Below, piece by piece: positions 1 through 64,000 of a stretch of DNA of 64,000 bases (positions within the stretch are counted from its first letter, which is position 1; each line of letters opens with the position of its first letter). The position numbers and the translations under genes are program-made. The notes below the pieces were generated by a model that worked only from the letters and a program-made list of their open reading frames with translations, was not told where the DNA came from and ran no database searches. Origin of the DNA: Pampus argenteus (taxonomy: Eukaryota; Chordata; Actinopteri; Scombriformes; Stromateidae); the NCBI GenBank assembly GCA_036937835.1, contig CM072877.1, positions 9,606,001-9,670,000 of the forward strand, read 5' to 3'.

Positions 1-493
1 GCTCTGTCAAACACAGACTTCAATTCTATAAGTACGTAAAGAATCAAACCAAAAAATAGTTTAAATTAGACATAATTTGTGGATTGTTTAAAGTAAAATA
101 TACAATGTAATCAGTTTCTGGTAACACATCAAGACATCAAAGCATTCATAAGCAGCATAGAAACATGTAATAAATGGTTTATAACATCTAACAACTGTGG
201 GTATTTGGGAATACAAGAATAAACACATATCTGCTTACAAATATATATCATAGTGTGTTATAACCATTATTAACTATTTATATTATGCTAAATAGGGGGA
301 CTTTAATGTGTTACCCTATTTTTTGATATTGTAGTCAAATTGTAATACTTTAATAATTAAGAAAGTAACTGGCAGGTTAGTTAATATCACACTATCAACA
401 TCTATAAGTCCATAATAATAAAGAAAATATACAAAAAGGCTGCACTCATGCCACTTTACGAAAACAAGACACCGCCTTTATGTCACATCTTTG

Positions 494-499
494 TTTATT
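494..499 (-). terminator. candidate distal polyadenylation signal AATAAA
   Basis: Minus-strand AATAAA is followed 20-50 bases on by a GT-rich stretch (ggtgtcttgtttt), as expected for a cleavage site near 470. The choice among the several AATAAA copies cannot be settled from sequence. Confidence 0.35.
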
Positions 500-1065
500 A
501 ATTCTTGTAAATGGTTTGAGCTGGTGTACAGGGTAAGATGATCTATACATATCTTCATGTCAGAATGATTCTGATTGAAAGGCTTGTATACATATTCACG
601 TTTGTTTATCCTCTCTCCAGGACAATAATAAAAAAAATAAAATTAAAAAAAAGAAGAAAACAAGTGGTCATAGCTACAAAGCCTCTACATTCCCCATGAT
701 GTGGGCGATGGCCTAGTCTAGATAATGCTTAAAGAACATCCATAACAACTCTATGAGGGTGCATAGCATTCTAATTAAATATATTTTGTCATATATTTAT
801 ACATATATTTTCATAAAAACATCTTTTTTTTTTGTGCATGTGCGCAGTTGCATTCCTTAGGATAGAGTAATATGATATTGCGTTTACATTGTCATGTATC
901 CGTTCTAAAGGAGTATAGGTGATCTCTATTCGTTGCGACAGTTAAAATTTTACAATACTCTTTTAAAATACATCGTTGTAGATTACACGTCCTCTCAAGT
1001 CACATGCCTGGTAAAAACTTTCTGTCTTCTTGCCCCTGATCCAACTAGATTTGGAACCAAACAAC

Positions 1066-1073
<8 letters not shown>

Positions 1074-1098
<25 letters not shown>
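1074..1098. repeat. (CA)n microsatellite
   Basis: About 12 CA units in the ank1 3' region. Confidence 0.95.
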
Positions 1099-1675
1099 TT
1101 ACATACTGTACATACAACACAAACTTGGTGGAGTCAAATTTGCCATGTCAAATACTCATGGTTTAAAATATGATCAATATCTGAGAGGAAAACCATGTTA
1201 ATGTATGATCATTAAAACTTGAGGCTTGCTTGATGTAAACTAATTTAAGATTTATTGTGAGGACTAAAAATCCAACTCTATAATACTGATCAAATGTTGT
1301 CTTATGCATTATGTGAAATGCACAAATACACTGGCTTTTTTTTTTTTCCTTCTGCATCATGTCAATATCAAAACTGGGGGTTTGACGTAATGAAAATCCT
1401 AACTTTAACACAGGATTAAGTTCTTTTAAATGTCTAAATTAATTTACAGGCTTTCTTCTTCTGATACATTTTTGGTTCGTCTCTTTTCATCAAATGGAGC
1501 AAATAAATTATGATGAACACAACCGACAGATGTTCTCTTTCTCACTTTGCCTCCCCAGAGAGGAGGGTTCTCCACACAAAGTTGCATGTACAGGGCAAAG
1601 AGATGCATCATTACTGACTGCACACACAATACCCTGTATCTTTTTTGGTCTTATTTGAATGAAAGAACTCCCCAC

Positions 1676-1716
<41 letters not shown>

Positions 1717-1723
1717 ATGCACA
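1676..1723. repeat. (CA)n microsatellite with GC interruptions
   Basis: About 14 pure CA units, then CACGCACGCATGCAC variants. Confidence 0.95.
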
Positions 1724-2783
1724 CAAACCATCGTGCTTCATACATCCCACCCCAAAAATGTGGTCCAACCCCATCCCACCGCAAAACTGCACCAACACCA
1801 AAGTCTAATTCTGAAGCATTCATTTTGTGTCCTGCATTCATCTTTAAGATAATAAAAAAGAAATAAAATAAAATAAAGGAAAAAAAAACAAAACCATTTT
1901 GTTTCTGACAGAGCAGAACTGAAAACCTGAGTGGAGTAAACAGTGGAAAACATGTGATATGTAATAAACATGTGCTATATCTGATCAGGCTCTCATGTGC
2001 ACGGACTGGGTATGGAAATATATGCATTTGTATGATGTACAACTAGTGTGTTTATTCATTCATTCAGTGTCCCACTCATTCAGGCTACAGTAGCATTTAC
2101 AGTACTTTATGGAATAAATATTGTATTTTGATATCCAGGAAATATGTGCTACTATGATATGACCTCTTCATAGTGCTGCCGTCGGGTTTCTGCATAAAAA
2201 ATGTGTTTCAGAGATGAAGACAACAACAGGTTTACAAGTGAAGTCAGTGATTTTTGAAACGTGTGATACGCTAAAACTATTAAAGATGTACATTTTTACT
2301 TAAATTACTCAGAAAAAAAAGGTCAGAAAAGAAAGAAAAATGGAGATGCGACCACCTTACAGCAGAAACAGACTCCATTATTAGGTATCAGTGTATTAAG
2401 TTAACATATCCTGGTTTTTTATTTTGCTACGTTAAGTGCTGCGAAACAAACAATCCCTCTCAGGCCTCCGTAGCCCCACACTGCTACAGCTGAGTCAGCT
2501 GATCTTGCATCAGCGTGTCCTCTCCGACTCGCTCACTCCAAGGTCATTGGAACCGGTCAAATACAGCACAGCTGTAGTTTCTGTCTTCACTGAGGAGATC
2601 AGTCTTTTACATCTTTCTGTATCAAACCCTTCCATCTTCTGTGTTCTTGTTGTTAGATATTATTGCTGTGACAAACTCAAAAACTATCACTCTGACCAGG
2701 CAATAATTATTTAATTATGTGATGTATGTGTTTCTGGATATGTGTGTACTGTATATGCATGTGTGTGGGTGTGCTTTTGTTTG

Positions 2784-2788
<5 letters not shown>

Positions 2789-2814
<26 letters not shown>
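2789..2814. repeat. (TA)n microsatellite
   Basis: About 13 alternating TA units in the ank1 3' region. Confidence 0.95.
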
Positions 2815-4320
2815 GCATGTCTTCACAGTTCACGAGTCTGGGTCAGTGAGAATGAGACAATCACAGTGCTACCTGTCTGTCCTTGCTGCACAGTTCCTCC
2901 TACAATCATGTCATAGTAGCAGAACGCTATTATTCCTCATGCTAGATTAGAAACCTTCCAAATCACTATTATCCTCACATGAATCAGATCCTCCACGTTG
3001 TCCCCATTTCATTCACCTTGTTTCAAATGAATGAACCAAAATGCGACAGCCGTTGCAAACAGATAAAGAGCACACACACTTTTTAAACACTAGATGGAGG
3101 AGCCAATGATGCTGACGGAGAGGCCTGTGATTTTACTGCATATTGACTGAGGCTACCCAGAAAGACTGTGGATCGAGATGATGCGCGCTACTAGGAGAAA
3201 TGGCGGAAGAAGGGTTAGAAAAGGGAAGGGAAGGAAAAAGTCAATCCTTGTGTTGTAGAGCTGCTGCACAATGCAATCAAGCAATCAACCCCGTTTCACC
3301 CCGAGGAGAAAACATTCCTGATGTCTGAAAAACACATTTCCCCTGAAAACACGAGGGATAAAAGATATTCACGTCCCTACTGATATCAGAACAATGCTTA
3401 AAAACCAATGTCGACAGGTCCCAAAGAAACAAAACACAAGAAGCGAGCTTCGTCCACAAAGAAAGAGACGTCGGCACACGCGGACAGGACACTCACGAGC
3501 AGGGAGCACAGCGGCTTTGTCATTCCAGCACTGAGCACGCCGTGACATCACAGGGCCAATAAGCCAATCATGGGGCAGGGCTCAGCGCTAAGCCAGAAGC
3601 AAGAAACACATGCGGTAGAGAAGAATACACGCACACATACGCACACATACACACACACTGACACATGTCCACATAGCATAAGAGTGCATATATCACATTG
3701 AGAGTAACAGGGCAAAGGGTCCAGTGAAAGGAGCATTGGTGGTCTCAGCAGAAGCGTAGCTGTATACACAACCATCCATTGAGGGAAAGAAAAGACTTTC
3801 TTTTTTTTTTTTTTTTTTTGCTGTAGTGTTAGACAACTCGCTGACACAAACTACTCCAGTTTAGGGGAATAAGGTCCTTTGAAATGGCCTGGGTCAGCCC
3901 CCCCCCCCTCATACCTTGTACCCCTTCAGTTTGTAGATAATGACAGTTCAAAAGGTCAAAGGGCATGCACCAGCAGTCATCATGCGATTACAGTTCACAG
4001 GAAGCACTTTTTCTTAAGATAAGATTTTTTTTTTTCTTGGTTGTTTTTACTGACATTTATGTTTTGTTTTGTTTTTGTTTTTGTAAAAAAAAAAAGAAAA
4101 AAGAAAGAAAGCAAAAAAAGAAAAAAGAAATCATCATGCCTTAGTTTAGTTGATATTTTTCTTTACAAATGTTATAAAACTACAAGTTGAACTCCTCTTT
4201 TTTTTCTTCTCTTTTTCTTTGTTCGTTTGCTTCATGGTCACATGTTGAGGATGATTCTGTGTTTGTCACTTTGTAGTTTGGACTTTATCGTAGTCTTTGT
4301 CTTGTCCCGCTTCCTCTTGC

Positions 4321-58310
<53,990 letters not shown>

Positions 58311-58990
58311 GGTGCCGCTGCTACTGCTGCTGCTACTCCTTTCACCGTTGCTCCAGCCCTCCTCTCGTTTGCACTACCACCGGTCGTCCCCGTTTCTCTT
58401 CCTGTGTCCCTCTGTCCCCCAAGCCCCGTCACTTACTATCACTTCTCTGGTGGCCACCACGGCATGTGTGTATGTTAGGCAAGCAATGGGAACGTCTGTC
58501 TCCAGATATTTGTGTGTGTATGTGGATTATGTAGATGCTACTGCAGCCACAAGACAACCTCCAGCAGCTACGGAGAACGATGCTACAGCTAGTGGTGCTG
58601 ATGCTGCTGCTGCCTGTGCCGCGGCTGCTACTCATCCAGTCAGCTTGCACTGCGCTGAATTGCCTCCCCTCCCCCTTCTTTCTCTCCTACCTTGCTCCCT
58701 TCTCTCCTCCCTTTCTCCCTCTGCTTGTACAGACCAGTCACGCAGTCCTGTGTTCAGCACGGTGGGGATCCTGCTGCAGATCTCCCTCTTTTTGTCTGTC
58801 AAATGTCTTCTTCTTCTTGCTGCTCTGCCTCCTCCAGTTTTCTCCTGTGCTTTTCTTTCACAATAGCTGGTGTTGCGTTGCATAAGTGAGGTACAGAAGA
58901 TGAAGACGCCAAAGCTGCAGAAAGCCTTGAAAAAAGATTCTCACGCCTTCCCTCCATCTGACCGTGGCTTTTCCATGGCACCTGTCCCCT
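58311..58990 (-). promoter_or_regulatory. ank1: ank1 5'UTR and proximal promoter region (inferred)
   Basis: It lies immediately upstream of the exon 1 ATG and is richer in G+C and CpG than the flank. It contains an AGC-rich run just before the ATG and purine-rich stretches near 58660-58720 on the minus strand. No TATA box could be placed with confidence. A minus-strand ATG at 58465 would open a 9-codon upstream ORF (stop at 58439) if the transcript starts that far up. Confidence 0.45.
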
Positions 58991-60711
58991 AGAGGCAGAT
59001 GGAGAAAAAGAACAGTAATGAAAGAGATGAAAGCTTGAAAATCAGAAATGGATCATAATTATCTTTTATCTAATATACAGTATCTGAGTGCTCATTCTTC
59101 TGCATAGCCTAGTCATTTCTCGACTATCAAAGACTGATGTTAAGATATCATGGAAACATGGTGCCATACATTCACATATAAACCAGCCTACTTTCCTCAT
59201 GTTTTAGTGTCAGGAGCAGACAGACAGGGAGTAAAACATCAACAACATGAATGCTTCATAAAAACTGCATATCCTCTTCCTCTCCTTCCATTCCACCACT
59301 TTCCCTCTTTCCATCATCAGGAGGACATGCATAGATGTTTGATGTAACAATTTCAGCAGCAAATAAGTAAACAACAGCATGAACACACAGTAAGATTAAA
59401 TGATGATGCAGGCAGAAAGTGATGTGTCTGTTTTGATGCCCTGACCAAGTACTGTAAAACCAAAACCATTCATTAATGATAATATCAATCTCTACAGTTC
59501 AACACAAAAGCCCATTGTGAATCCAAATCTATTGCTAACATGAATACAGTTATATAGCAAGTAAACTTACCTGTACTATACTGCTATCTAACTATAACCT
59601 GATGTTCTTATGTTTCAAAGTGAAGAAAATTGTCAATATTGTCAGATGAAAGTGTAAAATGAGTCACACCCATCAAGCGATCAGTATAAAAAAAAACAAT
59701 GTTGGCTTCATCTCTGTGTTGCCATCTCAACAGTTGCATATCACTTCTTGCACACGGTATCATTTTTAATCTAGTCATATGATGTATTTGCTCTCTGTAG
59801 CCCATTGTTCAAAATCAGAGAGAAGAAGCACTGGCATCAAACTCTCTTTGTCTCTCTACCCCCCACCCCTCCTCTGCAACATCATATTTCTGTGTTAATA
59901 AAATGATGCAGCTCAAAAACATTAGGTAGATAAGAAGAAGCTAGTGCCACTTATGTTACGCAGCGTTACGCAGACCTATGCAGATCTTTTACAATACTGT
60001 TCAATACAACATCCCTGCTGTAATGCCTGTAGATTATGCAAAACCACAGGTTAATCATCAGTTTTCACCATATTTTATTCCAATTTACTCTACTGTAGGA
60101 AAAACATGTTGTTTTTGTATAAGTTGTATTTTTTGTTGTAGCTCCCCTAAAACTGATCTTCACTTATTTAGGCTCTTTAACGTGACTCCTTTGGAATAAC
60201 TTATAACTTTATCAACAGCCATATTGATGAAAATGTGATATTATTTTGGAAACATGTACTTTTTGAAATACATAAACTCTAAATTGAACTGTCAGCTTTT
60301 ATTTTATTGACTACATTTCATATTTATAAAAGCAAATTTACAGGTAAAAAGCCAAACTTTCACAAAGGGGGTCAAACAGTATATTGACTCATTTCATGCC
60401 TGTTTACTTTATATGAACGTTGACTAGCTCAGAGTTTGTTTTTGTTGGTGTTTTTTTTTTTACTTTTCTTCTGCAAACTGCAATATGAATATTTTGATAT
60501 TATGTAGCCTACATTATCACTTCATGTCAATAAAGAAGGAAAGCAAAAGTAAAGAAAAAAACTAGCCAGTACTCAGCTAACATTACCTAACTTTAGCTAG
60601 GTAGCTAACTTTAGCAACAACAAACAAACACCTAACACAGTTAGCAATGTTTTGGTGGTTGTATAAGGGGTATTTAGGGGTATTTGAGCTAATGTGAAGT
60701 AACGTTATTTG
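58991..60711. other. 5' flank, no gene seen
   Basis: A/T-rich DNA upstream of ank1. Near 60565-60650 there are short CTAGCTAACNTTAGC-type repeats common in fish intergenic DNA. No coding sequence recognised. Confidence 0.6.
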
Positions 60712-60895
60712 CAGGGGTGTCAAACTCAAATTCACAGTGGGCCAAAAATTAAAAACCGAGATAAAGTCACAGGCCAAACTCAATATATATTGAAACATTA
60801 ACCGCAACGGATATGTAATGTTGAATATGGAAACAAACTTCATGTTACATGTTACAAAGTTCCTTTTTGAAGTGAAATGTTTCTTATATGCCACA

Positions 60896-61018
60896 TTACT
60901 TCCGCACACAAGACAAACAAACAAACAAACAAACAGCTCTGTCCTTTATATTCGTGACTAAATAATCTGCCTCCCACCTGTCTTGAAAGCTCCTGTTGTC
61001 CATCTTCCGTTTGCCCAT
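60896..61018 (-). pseudogene. truncated BED-type zinc-finger / hAT-transposase N-terminus, frameshifted
   Basis: From ATG at 61018 the frame reads MGKRKMDNRSFQDRWEADYL, then VTNIKDRAVC, and stops at 60896 after 40 codons. The RSFQDRWEADYLV...KDRAVCLVC pattern is typical of BED-finger proteins derived from hAT transposons. Five TTTG units (60914-60933) lie inside the VCLVC codons; one copy would keep the C-x-x-C frame (CLVCGSNVA is open in the shifted frame), five do not. After about 20 further residues the similarity ends. A broken copy is most likely. Confidence 0.6.
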
Positions 61019-61133
61019 GTTTGTGGAGGGTGGATTAAGTTGCCCGACGTGACTGTAGCCGGGTTGTTAATGACTGTCAACAGAAAATGATGGACGCTTG
61101 CTGTTCGCGACTCCGCGCCATTATACTAGCAAA

Positions 61134-61152
61134 GCATTGTGGGATTTGTAGT
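61134..61152 (-). promoter_or_regulatory. ZNF143/Staf (SBS) type binding site
   Basis: On the minus strand ACTACAAATCCCACAATGC fits the ACTACA-TCCCA--ATGC consensus known for ZNF143/THAP11 promoter sites. It lies 116 bp upstream of the zinc-finger start at 61018, which is promoter spacing. CpG-rich sequence (GTTCGCGACTCCGCGCC) lies between them. Confidence 0.6.
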
Positions 61153-61908
61153 ATTAGGGGAAACAAGCTAATACACTTTAAGGGTAACACGCTGCCATTA
61201 AATAATAGATGGACATTGCATATAAATTACCATTAAATCATGAGTTGCTTACCATAATCTTCTGGGCTTGGTATTATGTATTTATTTTATATAATTTGTT
61301 TTGCTGTGAAACATACAGTCATGGTGTCAGTGATTTATATGATTTCAACAGGGATGAGGTTAAATGGTCCAATAGGTCAATAATTAACTGTTCAGTTTTG
61401 TTGCTGCTTAATAGACTCCATCATGGTCCTTTGTGGTTTATTACTGCCCGTCTTGGTGTTGAATAGCACTTCAGTATGTGTAGACTCATCTTGGTCTCTT
61501 TGGGCAATATGCGTTACATATTTTATTTATTTATTATTTTTCTTAAATCAGTGAAAGTTAAAATGGGGAAGTAGTGCAGTGTGGCTAAAGCAGGAGCGAA
61601 TTATGTGTAATCTCTCTCTTCAGATTTAGCTGCAACAGGGAAGTCATGGTTCATCAGTCGACATATGGTGTTGCATTAAAGTGAAATATTTATTAGCAGC
61701 ATGTCACGCTCTACATCCCTGAGTAGATTAAACTGTTTCATGTGGATAGTTATTCATGATTCTACAGCGCTTAGATTTACAAGTACATCACTGTTATTTA
61801 AAGCCTCAACTGCACTGCAACGTCTCTGAACATCTCAATGCTCACTGTGTTTGAGCGCCCTCAGGTGGCAGCTGGTTGCTATTGCTACTACTAGACTTTT
61901 TTGTTTGT

Positions 61909-61922
61909 TTGTTTGTTTGTTT
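61909..61922. repeat. short (TTTG)n repeat
   Basis: About 3-4 TTTG units, with flanking T-runs. Confidence 0.85.
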
Positions 61923-63591
61923 TTCCCTTGTCACAACATTGCTTTACAAACATATTAGTCTTAAAATTAAGACTTTACAAGACTTTTTGACTATTCATGT
62001 TGTCACCCCTTATTTCCAAATGTAAATTATCATCTATGAAACCATTTGGGTTCATTTGCTGATCACTAGATTATTAATGTTTATAGATTAATATAGATTT
62101 TATGTCACAACACACTATTCGTTCAAATGCTTTAATACGCAATGCCAAAACAAAGACCTACATGTATATGTGCATGCATATATGAAAGTGTTAATGGCAT
62201 GTTTTTTTTTGTTTTGTTTCAGAGCCACTAATTATTATGATTATGATAATATGACATATGATATTTACAATTGCCTTTCAATAAAAATATCTGCATGAAC
62301 AAAATGTGTCTGACTTGCTGTTTTACTGTATTTATAAAACTATATAGCTAACTATGTAATATGTTTCTAGATAGACGTTTTTTCTTATAGTCAGATCCAT
62401 CATGTTGGCTTTTAAAATCTATTTTAATCTATTTTTTGTGGTTGAATTTTATTATTTTTGTTTGTGCACTTTAAAACATCAAAACTATTTTTAAAACTGT
62501 TTTTATTATTACTATTATTATCAAGAGTACTTTAGGTTTTCTGTGACATAACAGTGCAGCAGGCAACCACACATCGAGGTAACACAAAATGACACATTTA
62601 TTACTGTCATTGGTATTATTGTCACTGTTTTTGTTGTACAACTATTACTAATATATGTTATGGGTATGTGAGTTTAGTGTCCGTGAAATGCCCTATACTG
62701 TTTCGCGGTGCCTTTCAAGCTGTGTCACATGCCATCTGGCCTTACTCCAAAACAGACTCTGTGTCCACTGGTCTTTGCCCTTGATGGTGACTTGCACTTC
62801 CCTCAGCAACAACAGAAGAAGAAAAAAAAAACATTCTGGGATTCAGCCAGTGCTGCCCTGTTCAATCTAAAGTCTATGACCATCTCTGAAAAAGAGAGGA
62901 TGTGAGTGCTATAACAAAGGAACAATGTCTTTCACTCATCTTGATGTACTCTCTTCATGCAAGCTGCTCTTGGAAAAGACACCATCAACTGTATTTCCCA
63001 GCACAACTAACCTAAATCTGGCTGTAGAAAATATAAAAGATACTCTATAAACATCAATATATAGTAATAGTAGTATAGCCAATAGTCAATATAGTAAAAT
63101 GTATAAGATGATACATTCTGTGCAGTAAATTAAAGTACATCATACAGAAATTCAGAGAACAGTGCACCCTCTAGTGGTTCAACATCAACTTGACATTATT
63201 CTCAGTTTCAGAGTCTCTCTGCTTACTTTTTATTTGCTGTCTCTGCTTTTATCAAAAGTAGAAATACCATCACTACTGCTACTGCTACAGTGTAACTGCT
63301 TCTGCCATCACTGCTACTGCTTCTATTGCTGTTGCACCAGTGTTGGCACCCAATTCAATACACTTACACTCTTTCAGCTGTAGGTGTCAGTAAAGTTTCA
63401 ACATATACCACACAAGGCACAGAGGGGAAAAAGCATTTATAAGCACAGCCTGACACCTCTTAGACTTTTAGAATCAGAATGTAAGCAAAATATGAAATGA
63501 GCCTTTAGCATGACAAATAGCTCTTTTTTTTGTCTCTTCTCTCATTTGTGTTGTGGGGATGTTATGCTGCGTCAGACTCACGTAAAATTAC

Positions 63592-63593
<2 letters not shown>

Positions 63594-63624
<31 letters not shown>
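63594..63624. repeat. (TG)n microsatellite
   Basis: About 15 TG units near the right edge. Confidence 0.95.
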
Positions 63625-63625
<1 letters not shown>

Positions 63626-64000
63626 TACAAAGTAAAATAAATAATGAGATGAAAAGAAAGTATAAAGCAATAATTGGTGCAATTTCTCCTCATGAAAGAG
63701 GCCAAATGTCAAACATAAGAACTATTCAAGCAGCTCTTGCACAACAATAACCTATGAAATACCCCTTTAAAGAATTGAACTGCCAACTCTATGAAGCAGT
63801 GGGTTATAGAAATAACATCTGGCTAATAGGAACATGTGTTTTCATTCTGGCTAAATATTTTCATTAGCTCTGTGTGAAATGATGTTGATATTGTGCAGAA
63901 ATGGAGGAGTGATGTGAAGCATTTTTTGCTTTTAAACGTCTGACACTGCTGTTCAAATCGTTAACATGAATAAAAAGTTCTTTTAAAGATGAGACTTTAA

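Larger units (their letters stand above)
1..4320 (-). other. ank1: ank1 3'UTR and 3' flank
   Basis: No convincing coding sequence is seen on either strand. Downstream of the stop are A/T-rich DNA, (CA)n tracts, a poly-T/poly-A cluster near 3799-4130 and a (TA)n run. Minus-strand AATAAA signals occur at 494-499, 1251-1256, 2051-2056 and 418-423 within 2000-2430 (that is 2418-2423). Mammalian ank1 has a 3'UTR of several kilobases, so most of this may be transcribed. Confidence 0.6.
60712..61152 (-). mobile_element. degraded hAT-type element piece with BED-finger start
   Basis: The left end CAGGGGTGTCAAACTC (60712-60727) resembles a terminal repeat found in many fish hAT-type elements. The minus-strand frame at 60896-61018 encodes the start of a BED/zinc-finger protein of the hAT-transposase or GTF2IRD2 type. 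A ZNF143-like site lies at the far edge. The opposite terminal repeat was not found, and most of a transposase is missing. The outer right border is a guess. Confidence 0.55.
61153..64000. other. upstream intergenic region
   Basis: A/T-rich DNA with a (TTTG)n run at 61909-61922, a CTCF-like string near 61858 and a (TG)n run at 63594. No coding or RNA gene recognised. Confidence 0.6.

Noticed and set aside
3548..3847. Minus-strand frame rich in Val-Cys
   Set aside because: It translates CACATA/CACAC microsatellite DNA in the 3' region.
63165..63182. CACCCTCTAGTGG as a CTCF site
   Set aside because: Too many mismatches to the CTCF core.

Overview
This is vertebrate, almost certainly teleost (percomorph-like), nuclear genomic DNA. 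It is AT-rich and has long introns, many CA/GT microsatellites and several repeat ends that look like fish families. One gene dominates: ankyrin-1 (ank1), on the minus strand. I assembled 41 coding exons joined by 40 GT-AG introns. They run from an ATG at 58310 down to a stop at 4321 and give one open frame of 5748 nt (1915 codons plus stop), close in size to mammalian erythroid ankyrin. All splice phases agree.

Layout, in transcription order (right to left). 58311-64000 is 5' flank and probable promoter. It also holds a degraded hAT-type transposon piece with a zinc-finger start and a ZNF143/Staf-like site. Exon 1 (58185-58310) encodes the basic, ankyrin-G-like N-terminus of the non-erythroid ankyrin-1 isoform. 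A 23.5-kb intron 1 follows, with no gene I can see but with repeats, palindromes and a (AG)~103 tract. Exons 2-21 (34647 to 23503) encode 24 ankyrin repeats, mostly one 33-codon, phase-0 exon per repeat. Exons 22-25 form the linker. Exons 26-33 encode the spectrin-binding ZU5-ZU5-UPA unit. Exons 35-37 encode the death domain. Exons 38-41 encode the fast-evolving C-terminal regulatory region, including a Glu run. Positions 1-4320 are 3'UTR and 3' flank.

The protein is expected to link membrane proteins, bound by the ANK repeats, to beta-spectrin, bound by ZU5-UPA, under the plasma membrane. The C-terminus tunes these contacts.

I found no second intact gene, no RNA gene and no CRISPR array. 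The observations most worth a second look are: a stop-free, in-frame 102-bp intron in the C-terminal region; an array of five AGGTCA half-sites (DR5-DR5-DR4-DR1) in intron 37; a last exon open in all three frames; a CpG-rich patch just upstream of exon 2 that could be an alternative promoter; a complete-looking 1.1-kb TIR element in intron 7; and the frameshifted BED-finger hAT remnant upstream of the gene.
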